From: Chondrus crispus
Taxonomy: Eukaryota > Rhodophyta > Florideophyceae > Gigartinales > Gigartinaceae
NCBI RefSeq assembly: GCF_000350225.1
Contig: NW_005179334.1
Span: forward strand, 1 to 64,000
Reading direction: 5' to 3'
Length of the DNA: 64,000 bases
The notes beneath the pieces were generated by a model. That model made no database searches. It was not told the DNA's origin and saw nothing but the letters and a program-made list of their open reading frames with translations. A program made the position numbers and the translations under genes. Below are positions 43,842 through 53,500 of this stretch, in pieces. How positions within the stretch are numbered: the first letter of the stretch is position 1; every line of letters begins with the position of its first letter.

Positions 43842-44255
43842 TTACCTAAACCTACGGATAATGATGATGATAATCCAGTCCCACCAGATGATAATGATCC
43901 TAATGCGCAACAGGAAGCGCCCAAAGAAACTGCGGCTGCCAGCCTTCTCGGCAAGACTCGCTAGCTCTAAAGCCGTCCTCCTCATCAACATGCACGTCTC
44001 CATAGCCACCGGTAACAAACGCCTGTTGCGAAGAGACCTGGCAGGTAGTGTTGAAGACATGCGCATGAGCTTGAGAATCGAATTCCGATTCATGTCCCCC
44101 ACGAGGTCTTCTACATCTTCGTCGGTCATCAGTTCCATTTCAGAGACTCGAACAGTGTCCGCGGGAGCGACAAGGGTTCCATCTTCAATGTTGTCAGTTC
44201 CAGCTGCGAATGTCAAGAGGGCCACAAAGAGAAGGACTGAAATGGAGGTTCTCAT
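43842..44255 (-). CDS. Small predicted secreted protein
   Basis: 137 residues, unknown family. I chose the ATG at 44255 because it opens a classic signal peptide (MRTSISVLLFVALLTFAAG) followed by an acidic region (DNIEDGT, SEMELMTDEDVEDLVGDM), then a basic RSLRNRRLL segment. A TATTTAA box on the minus strand at 44350-44356 lies about 95 bp upstream. The last 20 residues are isoleucine-rich (RIRIIIIWWDWIIIIII) because the frame crosses a GAT-type microsatellite (43857-43900). This tail may reflect a frame change or an unrecognised splice, so the C-terminus is doubtful. Likely secreted or anchored to the cell surface; role unknown. Confidence 0.5.
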   Translation of the reverse strand: MRTSISVLLFVALLTFAAGTDNIEDGTLVAPADTVRVSEMELMTDEDVEDLVGDMNRNSILKLMRMSSTLPARSLRNRRLLPVAMETCMLMRRTALELASLAEKAGSRSFFGRFLLRIRIIIIWWDWIIIIIIRRFR

Positions 44256-44349
44256 CTTGCGTTTCGGAGATGCAGTTGCTTTACAAAGGTATGGCTGCGG
44301 TTGGTGAGGTGAACTGACTGCGCACTTCAGCACGGAAGCATGTAGTAGC

Positions 44350-44356
44350 TTAAATA
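44350..44356 (-). promoter_or_regulatory. Candidate TATA box of the secreted-protein gene
   Basis: TATTTAA on the minus strand, about 95 bp before the ATG at 44255. Spacing fits a TATA box with a leader of about 65 bp. Sequence match only. Confidence 0.4.
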
Positions 44357-44363
44357 GGCACAA

Positions 44364-45889
44364 CTACGTTACCCAGTACCATGCACTCGTAGGTGGAGGA
44401 TGCGCTTTCGTCTTTTTGCAGATACTCCCAAATCTACCTCATTGTTTTCGGGCAGACCCCACTGGAACTATGATAGAGATTAAAGATGTCCAATGCCACA
44501 GACCAATTAGAGGTCCGTCCGCCGGACCTACACTACCCTCGTCTGTACAAAAGCCCCGTTCTTGATTAGGAGGTTCTGATTGTACGTTCACAATACTAAC
44601 GTTTCTGGACGACCCCATTCTTCGAAACAGATTGCGTAGGGCATCAAGATATCCGGAACCCTCGTTGGTCCTCATAAACGACAGGAATCTAGCTGGACAC
44701 CCCATGTCAATGTGGTCTTTGCAGTCTTGAAGATTTCTATCCGAAGCTTATTTTCTTTGAACAACGTTTTTACGTTGTTTGGGCCACAGGTTTTGAGTTT
44801 GTTTATGTCAAAGGCAAACAAATAGCCCCCTGCACCTTACGGAAATCGAAAAGAATGCAAGCTACATTGTCATCGTTGAGCCCGTTCATCCTTCGATCTG
44901 GACGCACCACCGAGCCCTACCGGAACATTTCATCTACTGAAGATCAATTTGGTAAAATCATATCGCAGCACTAACTCAAAGAGTCGGCGGATATCTGTAA
45001 AGGACTGCACATGGATGCACGATCGCTACCACTTCAAAGGTGCACTCTATCCCACGCACCCCCTACTACTGGAAGACGAATCAGCTCAAATCTGCTCTGA
45101 TCAAGCGATCGACATTGTTATCGTACTAATACAGAAAATTGAGGATCGCTGAATTGAAAAGCCACGTTGCGGCCCTCTTCGAACGCAAACGAGAGGCCAC
45201 CTCATCGTAGGACGCATGCTGAGTTCGGCAACGGACTTCACGAGTTTGGCCCGATTCAATCTGCCGTTCAGTCCCCAAAGTGATTTCATAAATGCGGCTC
45301 TCTTGGGTCGTTGAAGTAAAAGACAACTTCCGTCTCGATTTTTTCTGCTTGACAATCGCATATCTGAAAGGGGCTGAGATTGTAGGTCGTGTCAGGAAGC
45401 TTACAGAAAAGAGAGTAGGTGTCCGCTCGTTGAGACCAATGGAGATCAGCGACGTGCAGATTTGCCTCCCAGTGGTGCCTGAGATTCATTGTTGTACAAG
45501 GTATGATGCGCATGCGCTAAACTCAGGTCCTCTCTCCTGAACAGCAAAAGATTCTCCTGTGCGGGGTGGTTGCAGCTTCCCCGGAAGGGCATCCGCAAGA
45601 AAGGCGAAGGGGTGATATGGACACGCCCTGCGAGAAAGGGATTACAGTTGGGAACGCGGCAAAGTCTGCATTCATTCCGCAAGCCCTCCCGCGTCGGGTC
45701 AAATGCGTCCGACCCCGAAGAATATCTGACGCAGAGACGTGGCACCCCTTTCAAGACTTCAAGAAAGTATGAGAATTCTGGCTGCTCCCCAAAGAGGCAG
45801 TCAAATTTTGTACACCGCCTTGCGTGTGTGCACTGCATGTGGCCGTAGTACCGTACGGTCACAGATCGGCACTGCAGATCTGATGCAGG
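44364..45889. other. Intergenic, no supported gene
   Basis: Several short frames on both strands (for example 44439-44705 minus and 45446-45862 minus). None shows a known motif or a promoter-like context. Confidence 0.35.
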
Positions 45890-46456
45890 TTATACTGTAA
45901 GCAATCTGTGCACCACACGGCCCATCTGGGTGCAATTCAGATGCCTGACATCACCCCGCTTTTCGGTTGCCCTTGCAACCAAACAACTGGAAAAGCTCTC
46001 TCCGAGCACTGCGGTGCGGTAAGCACTTGACCTACAGTATGCTTCCACTCCCGTTTTAGTCATTTGTATCACGGGAGAGAGACACTCTTCGCAACAGTGC
46101 AGTTTCTTGTAGACGCAGGACACGCCACATACCGTAGTCGTGGCCTCGACGTGGCCCTCATTATGGGAAAAGCCTACCCATATGATATTTTTCGATATGT
46201 AGAGGGGGCGAGGCATTTCCTGCGGAGTTAACGCTGTTGGATGAGGAATACTACCCATTAGAATAAGACCTCGTAGTCTCGGTGCATCCAAATCTCTCTG
46301 CCCCTTCCAGCACGTTTCAGCAAGAAGGGTATTGCCTTCTCTAATTCCACACAAGCAAGGACCATGCCCTGCTGGCTGAAAATGATGCAAAGGCGTACAC
46401 GACGCGGTAAGACTGGGAGTTTTCAAGATAAGAAATATTACATACTGCCTGAACAT
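45890..46456 (-). CDS. Unrecognised open frame, 188 residues
   Basis: Composition is protein-like, with twelve cysteines including a CEEC-type pair (LHCCEECLSP) and aromatic residues (IIWVGFSHNEG), and it is not GC-rich, so a 567-bp open stretch is somewhat unlikely by chance. No signal peptide or known domain. No clear TATA box. Could be a fragment of a decayed transposon or a lineage-specific gene. Confidence 0.25.
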   Translation of the reverse strand: MFRQYVIFLILKTPSLTASCTPLHHFQPAGHGPCLCGIREGNTLLAETCWKGQRDLDAPRLRGLILMGSIPHPTALTPQEMPRPLYISKNIIWVGFSHNEGHVEATTTVCGVSCVYKKLHCCEECLSPVIQMTKTGVEAYCRSSAYRTAVLGESFSSCLVARATEKRGDVRHLNCTQMGRVVHRLLTV

Positions 46457-46628
46457 TCTTTCAAAATCAGGAGGCTTTTATCTGCCTTATTATGATCCAA
46501 AGAGTTGCACATACTGTAGAGTATCACATCGAGATACACATTTAGGGCTTCCACAGGAAGTATTGTTAGGTTGGGTACGTTGTGCAACGTGCTTCAAGGC
46601 GTCGTGTCAGGGGCCAGCGCAACCTAGT

Positions 46629-46658
46629 GCTTGGTCGGATGGATCTATCCGACCAAGC
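46629..46658. other. Perfect 12-bp-stem hairpin
   Basis: GCTTGGTCGGAT, loop GGATCT, ATCCGACCAAGC. It is followed by AT-rich sequence. It is not close enough to a supported gene to be called a terminator. Confidence 0.9.
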
Positions 46659-46951
46659 GTTATCATATCATAAAAATCTGCGAATTCTATTTCTATTCAA
46701 CTTTGATGTCCACGGTTTCTATTTTTCTTTGGTAGGTTAACTCGTCTTTAAATTTTCTGAAGTTGGAGACGGACAGGAAGCCCTCAACGCAATGTTTATA
46801 TGCTGCAGTACTAGTATAAAGTTAGCTTAAAGAAAATGTGCACTTTAAGCCGACTTTTTCTTTTGAACAGCTTTACGTGCGTCAAAGATTTGATTTTCTC
46901 TATAATTGACGAGCAAGTGCTTTACCTGTGCCCAGGGACTTTTAGTTCCTT

Positions 46952-47044
46952 GTCCTCATATGAGGACCAACGGTCCGATAGACACTTGACGACAAGCGAC
47001 TTGCCTCATACTGTATGAGGTCAGGCATGGCCTCCTATGAGGCC
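46952..47044. repeat. Cluster of three related palindromes
   Basis: GTCCTCATATGAGGAC (46952-46967), CCTCATACTGTATGAGG (47004-47020) and GGCCTCCTATGAGGCC (47029-47044) share the CCTCATA/TATGAGG theme. An AGCCTCATACGAGA copy lies at about 47430. Purpose unknown. Confidence 0.85.
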
Positions 47045-48746
47045 AGTTTTTTGCAAAAATATACACATTAAATCGAACCTTTGTAAAATCAGCTTGTACG
47101 TCATTTCTTTAACGTAGATGCCCTCGGCAATTACATCTTGCAAAACAGTGAGATAGTATTTGTCAATACACAGAGAGACCAAGGATATAATGAAATTTCA
47201 ATTTTGGTTGACATTTTAAACAGCCGTTTTGGTTTCGAAGATATCAACACATAACGTTTTGAGGTTGGGCAGAAAGGCTTCTTTTGTAGGCATTCTAAAA
47301 TGGCTGGAAAAGATGTGCAGATCCTACCAAACTGTACCCTTCCGCAACGCAGAAGTCAGCGGCAGTGGCAAGAGTATATTTTTCCTTCTTGTTCAGCATG
47401 CGCAAGTCGAGAAAAAATAAGTTGAAAGTAGCCTCATACGAGATTACTTCTCGTCTGGGCATCAGAGAGCAAGTTTTACTGCCAGTGGCTTAAGCAGCCT
47501 AAAAGTGTGTAAGCAATTACAATTCCGGAGATGGTACGCCAAACACTTGCGGAGCAGCTCGCAGCCAAACAGCTGCCATCTACGAGCTCATGCTGCACTG
47601 TTCAAAAGAGTAGAGCCGGTACTGTACAACTGTACAGTGCTTTTGGCTCGTTTTCGGGCAGTGTGTCATGGTTTCCCGTCTAATTTTCTTCGTAGGTAGA
47701 AATAGCCATATGCTTACCTTCATTGGAATACCAGTCGCAATTAGTGAACATACAGGAAACCGGGATAGCATGCACGGAGCGAATTGCCTGAAGAACATAA
47801 AGGAAATCAGTACGACATAGAGAGCGCAGACATCGAGGAAGTCGCGATGACCCAGAGAATTACGACTGCCGAGAGAGCAGAAGCGAAAGCATCGCAGTGA
47901 AAGTACGAGTGAGAGAAGTTCGTATATAAATGGAACAGAAGAGGGACAGAAAAAGAAAGGGGAGAGGTAGCAGGGCTACAACTTATCTTTTCCCATCTCC
48001 CCACCCTTGCCTCTGATTCTTTCTTCCCGTGGACACACAATAGGATCCTTCTCACATTCGACACCATTGTTTGCACCAGAAAAGGCGTTGAATCTTTCAA
48101 CAGTATATGCAACAGTACAAGGTAACAGTAATGCTCATCGCAAAGTGGACAAGCAGAAGGGTTTGGCTGTGGATTGTCGCCGGGCAAGGTGAGAAGGTAC
48201 AACACCTGAGAGTGCCCTCTCTCTTTCATTCGCCTTTATCCTCTACTATTTATGCTGCCTGTTTGTAATCAGTACGCTCTAACTCACGCTCCAACGGTCG
48301 GGTACCCAGAGAGCCAGGGCATCCAACTCCCTTGCGCTCTAAATACTGCATCACTTATTTGCAAAGCCCATATGTTGCCCAACCCTTCGGCGTCCATGCG
48401 CCCCTTCCTCTACAAGCATAACCTGTAACTTGTCCCTTACCCCTCTGCAATTGCGATAGTCTCCTCTCTCGCCACAGAGTCTCAAAATTGGCCTGAACAT
48501 GATCTTGAAAACCTCCAATTCACCAGCCACATTACGGTATGCAACAGGATATCAGGCCAGGAGAAACTCCTTCTCCACTGTTGCTCTCATCCTTTTTTGT
48601 GCTCTGCTTCAGTTTCTTTTCACTACAGTGCTACGGTCTTTGTCTAGGGGCGAAGTGTTCTCCTAATTATATCAACTATATATTTTAATTGAACATCGAA
48701 GCAAAGATGTTTAAATACGTTTGAAAACCATGGAAATCTCAACTGC
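47045..48746. other. Intergenic, no supported gene
   Basis: AT-rich with short frames only. The final part (to 48746) would be the 3' untranslated region of the minus-strand zinc-finger gene. Confidence 0.4.
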
Positions 48747-49184
48747 TCAGAGACGCCGCCTCTTGTTCGAGTTGCTGCTTCTATCTCCATGATTCGTTTC
48801 CATATGCTTAGAAAAATCCCACTGTCTGCTAAACGACTTGTCACATTTTGGACAGTTGAAGCGCTTCTCTTTGTGGACGTCCTTTTCGTGTCGCCTTAAT
48901 TGAGTGTTCTCAAAAAACTTCGCCTCACATCCAGCATACCCACATTCAATTGACCGTTCTTTCCTATGAACTGCCCGCCAATGTTTTTCTTTTTTGTTTG
49001 AATCCGTAAATACAACCTCACAGCCTGGCACATCGCATTTTAAACGTCCGTGCCTCCCTCTTTCGTTGTAGCCTCTCTCTCGTCGCTTTAAAGCCTCGTC
49101 AGCAATAAAAAGCGCCTCAACATTAGAGCTATTGTACTGCTCTTCAATATTTTGCCGTCTTGTTGATGATGAACCCCTTTCCAT
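48747..49184 (-). CDS. C2H2 zinc-finger protein, three fingers
   Basis: 145 residues, one exon. Fingers: C50-x4-C55...H68-x4-H73, C81-x4-C86...H99-x4-H104 and C111-x2-C114...H127-x4-H132. The first two have the C-x4-C (TFIIIA/GLI-like) spacing; the third is classic. An N-terminal helix (VEALFIADEALKRRERGY) and a basic KRRRL end suggest nuclear localisation and DNA binding. A TATA box lies about 110 bp upstream. The start context AACAAGAAA-ATGGAAAG is shared with the paralogue at 55853, supporting the start. The target sequence is unknown. It is one half of an inverted duplication. Confidence 0.85.
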   Translation of the reverse strand: MERGSSSTRRQNIEEQYNSSNVEALFIADEALKRRERGYNERGRHGRLKCDVPGCEVVFTDSNKKEKHWRAVHRKERSIECGYAGCEAKFFENTQLRRHEKDVHKEKRFNCPKCDKSFSRQWDFSKHMETNHGDRSSNSNKRRRL

Positions 49185-49286
49185 TTTCTTGTTACTTGTA
49201 TTTATAATTAAATGTGACGGCTTGAGTGTGTCTTATCGTACTGGGAGAAATGCCAATGAGTTTTCTCTGAAGATATGAACCTCAGT

Positions 49287-49298
49287 AGTATATATACC
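49287..49298 (-). promoter_or_regulatory. TATA box of the left zinc-finger gene
   Basis: GGTATATATACT on the minus strand, about 103-110 bp before the ATG at 49184, conserved in the inverted paralogue. Confidence 0.65.
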
Positions 49299-50072
49299 CA
49301 TCACAAAGAATGTGTCTCCCCTATGTACTACGTCTGTAAATGGCATAATCAGCCGGATGGAATTTTTAAGGCATTCCCGCTCCCACGACCCTCTTTGATT
49401 ACCTGGGACATTGAAACCGGTTGCGGAGTGTATATACCTGAGTCCCGAAAAAGAAAGAAACAATATATAATGGGTGCGAGGTCACAGAGCGGCCGTTGCC
49501 GCCGACCTAAATAATGCACCGGAGTGCCAACTGTAGTTCAGTATCCTTAGTATCCTTCCCCTCTCATACCTCAACCATCACCACATCGACATGTACACCA
49601 CCCTACAAATATTCTTGTACCAAACGAGTGTGATATGCTGACTTTCAACCGCTCTGTACCTTCTGTCTCTATACCGGGGGAGTTTTCAGTAGAGATTTTC
49701 TTGTTCCTTATGGGCGTCAAACACACGAACATATGACGAGTATGGCTGTTCGAAGTTTGTAGCGGGCGGTCGGAAAGAAGTAAAAAAGGATTCAAGTTGA
49801 ATGTCTTCTGTCAGGCCAAACGACAAGTTCCTCGTTCTATAACATGAAAAACGTAGCTCGAGTGAGACCCGAGAGGTCGCCAGTGTCGTATCACTCCATT
49901 TTAATGCTTGTTTGTTTCTTTTTTTGGACTCGGATATCTACATTCGACAACTGCTCTTATGTCAAAAGACGACTAAATAAGGACAAGCGACCGTAAATAC
50001 CTCGAAATATCCATGCTGTTGATGATGCCATTTACAGAAGTAATACAAAGAACACAAGCACGCTATTTGACA

Positions 50073-50084
50073 GGTATATATACT
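50073..50084 (+). promoter_or_regulatory. TATA box of the right zinc-finger copy, cut off from its gene
   Basis: GGTATATATACT on the plus strand. The Gypsy LTR starts about 11 bp downstream, so the box and the coding region (55853) are now 5.8 kb apart. Without the element the distance would be about 110 bp, like the left copy. Confidence 0.65.
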
Positions 50085-50094
50085 GATGGGTCAA

Positions 50095-50526
50095 TTCTAG
50101 AGACGTCGACGGGAAAACGCCAGAGCACGCCTACGCAATGTGGGATACAGGCGCAAATAGAGGTCTGCGGATGTAGCCCTGTAGGACGTTATCTGAAGGG
50201 GACGTCACTTGGCTGGGAAAAGGCCTTTTTTCGTTAGCTGTTAGCTGCTGGTTCTTTAGTTCGCTGTTTTTTGTTCTCCTAGCATATGAGGGAATCGTGA
50301 GACGAAATGCTAGGGATGGCACCCGCGGCGGTGAAGCGAAAGGGACCTGGTGGTACTGAAACCAAATCGGATCATGCGGTATACTCAAGGAGCACCGCCC
50401 CTGATCCTCCAATTGTCTTTCTCAATCATACTGCGCGCGGCCAATCAGATACCGTAGCTTGTTCATCTACATGTGTACTGTATGAGTCGGGGTTCGCGTG
50501 TTTCACAAAAGATCTGAGCGTCTACA
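50095..50526 (-). repeat. 3' LTR of the single-ORF Gypsy element
   Basis: 432 bp, ending TCTACA on the plus strand (TGTAGA on the element strand). Matches 55323-55754 without indels. Confidence 0.93.
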
Positions 50527-50560
50527 CCGCCCCTTAAGTGTGTTCACGTATTGCACACGC

Positions 50561-53500
50561 TTAAAAAGATAGAGAGAGGATCTCTTTGGCCATCGTGACG
50601 AGTCCCTTGCGGCCACGTACGTTCCGGAGGAATTCCGTTACCATGTCAGGCACGTCACCATGTAGTTCTTGAATTGGATTCCACGTCCTGTCTCGTTTGT
50701 CGGGTAGCCCGACCCATTCAACATGTAAGAAAAGACCGTCTTTGTCCTCACCGATGTCATGAAAGCGTTTCACAACTTCGTACTTGGCCTCCGTACGTTC
50801 TGCTAGCTCGAGCAGCGATTCCTGTTTAGTTGTGTTTTCCTCCGCAGCTCGATACATCTTGATGCGGGCACAGTGGACTCGTTCAGTAGACTTCCCATCT
50901 AGTTTGGTTACGTCGTAGACGAGGTTACTGACTACGTTGGTGATCCGCCTAGGTCCGAGCCATCGAAAGTTCAGCTTGTGGCCCGTGTCTTGTGCTCGAC
51001 GTACGAGCACAAAATCTCCTACGGTAAAGTTTGGCGGCACGACTTTCGTTTTTTGATTGTGGGCGCGGAGCTGACGAGCGCGATTTTCGGATACTACACG
51101 CACAACTTGTTTATGCATTTCCAGTAAAGACAACTGTAACAAATCGATGCGTGTGACTTTCTCAGCTTGCACACGTTCCAGTGTCATCCGTTTGACGTTA
51201 TCCGGCGTTGGCTCTGTCCCAATTGTCAACGTGCGTCGTGGACGAATGCCCGTCATCACTTCTAGCGGGCAACGCAACGTTCCGTCGCCACGTTTACCTA
51301 GCCGTGCGAGTGGTGCCTCGTTCAAGACGTTTTGAATTATGCCTAGTACGTCAGGCCAGTCGTGTGGTCCAAGGCGCAGCTCCGTTGTCAGCGCCCGGCA
51401 CGCTGCCATTACGTGCTTGTTCACTACTTCGACCGTGCCGTTGGCCCACGGCGAGTAGGCGACGGTAAAACGGTGACGTATACGGTAGTCAGATGCAAGC
51501 AATTCCATCACGGTGTTCTTGAAATGAGACCCTTGGTCGCTCACCCATACGTGCATGGAACTGAACGTACGGATCCATGCTGACAACTCCGTAGCTGCTG
51601 TCGCTGCATCTGTGGCTACGTCCTTACGAAGCCATACATAGATTGAAAGATCATCCTTGATCACCAATACGTATCGGTAATCGTCGTGACACGGTCCCAT
51701 GTATAAAAAGTCAAAGTGAACGACTTCGTTCGGGTTCGTCGCATGTAACATTTCTGCCATTGGGCGTGGTATCTTGTGGCCAGACTTGGCCATGAGACAA
51801 TGGATGCAATCCGCGACGAACTCACGTGAGTCCTCTTTCAATGTATTCCACGTAAACTCTTCGAGTATCTTGCTGGACGTTGCGTCCGTGCCACGATGGC
51901 CACCGAGTCCGCAGTGCGCGACGACAAGCAGGCGTAGTTGCAAGTCGTCTGCTTCGTCCGGGATCCAGACACGTTCGTCTATTGTCCAGGGTGCGGTGCC
52001 TACACGTTTTGCACCGTTCGGTAGTTTAGCGGAGTGCTTTTCTTGAGCAGCCATAATCTGCTTAAGGTCTGGCCATTTGAATACGTCTGACTCTGGCGAC
52101 GGCACTATAGAGTTCTCGAGGAGTCTATATGTCACGCGTCTTATCGCGGCTCGTTTTCCGCGGTAGCCACGCATCCATCTGGTCATGATATCGGCCATGA
52201 TGTTGCTCGTCCCATCGATGTGCTCAATGCGGTACTGGAACTGGGAGAGAAACACAGCCCACCGTAAGACCTTGACTATCTTGTGTCGTGCAAGCGAAGG
52301 TTCTAACGCGACCGGCGCGTAACAGAACAGAAGATTTCTGTGATCGGTGAACACTCGTGTCTCTTCGCATAGAAGGAGGTAGTCCAGGCGCTGGAAAGTT
52401 TGCCTTGTCGCATACCCCTCCTTCTCGTACGTGGTCCACGCCACTTCTGGCCCCGTAAACTCGCCACTTAGGAAGGCGAGGGGCTCGTGGCGCTGATCGA
52501 TAACGTCTTTCTCCAAGTCACTGGGAACACATTGCGTTACGACGCCGGCCCAGTACCGCACCGCGCTGGCATCCGTGTATACGCACATTTGGTTCCCCGG
52601 ATCACGATGAGACAGCTTCACCGCCCTTCGGAGTTGTTCTTGAAGCTTATCGAACGCTTCAATGTGATCACGCCCCCAACCAAGAGAGGAGACGGTGTAG
52701 TTCTGTACTGAACGCTTCTTACGGGAGCCGCTACGCTTGTGTGCTTGTTCGAGTAGATTCCTAAGCGGCGCGATACGTTCTGCGAAGTCCGGGATACAAT
52801 TTTGCATCCACGTTACGCAATTCACGTATTCGCATACCTCTGAAGCGTTCTCAGGCGCAGATACGTCCACTAGCCCAGACAACCTACGTGGGTCGAGACG
52901 CACGCCTTCAGAGTCGACAACACGTCCGCACCACTTCAAAGTTGGAGTGAAGAACGTACTCTTCCGTACAGAGACCTTCAGATTACGTTCGCGGCACGTT
53001 GTCAGAAACTTACGTAGTTCCTTCAGGAGTTGCTCTTCGGTTGGTGCATGAATCGCGAAGTCGTCTAGCCAGGCAATGAGTGCGTGCCGCATGTGATGGA
53101 AGCACGGTTCCACTCGGCTTTGGAAGTTTGCGGCGCTATTCCGTGCTCCCTGTAACGTTCTCGTGGGCATGACACATGCCCGAGTCGTCATGAATGAATG
53201 GTACGCTTGACAACTTTCGTCAAGCGGTAGTTGCCAGTACCCCGACACGAAGTCGATAGCGGCAAAGAATCGAGATTCACGTAAGTCTCCGAGCTCGCTC
53301 TCGATATTTGGCATCGGCCATGTCATTGGCTTCGTTGCCGAGTTGACTGGTCGTAGATCAATTGTCAAGCGGAATTTCGTCGGTGGTGCTTTAGGCACTA
53401 TGAGCGGTGCCGCCACCCAATCGGCCTCAGTGGACAGTTTGAGGAATCCGTATTCCAACAATTTGCCTGTGACGCGTTCGAGGAATTGACGTTTCGCCGG

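Larger units (their letters stand above)
49185..50094. other. Shared divergent promoter region of the zinc-finger pair
   Basis: The minus-strand sequence around 49285-49365 and the plus-strand sequence around 50005-50085 are inverted copies. Both contain CCATTTACAGA, a spacer, and GGTATATATACT at matching distances. The middle (about 49470-49990) has no recognised gene. Confidence 0.65.

Noticed and set aside
50094-50098. ATTCT as a firm target duplication of the single-ORF Gypsy element
   Set aside because: The left copy overlaps the shared repeat edge, so the boundary is ambiguous; noted as possible only.
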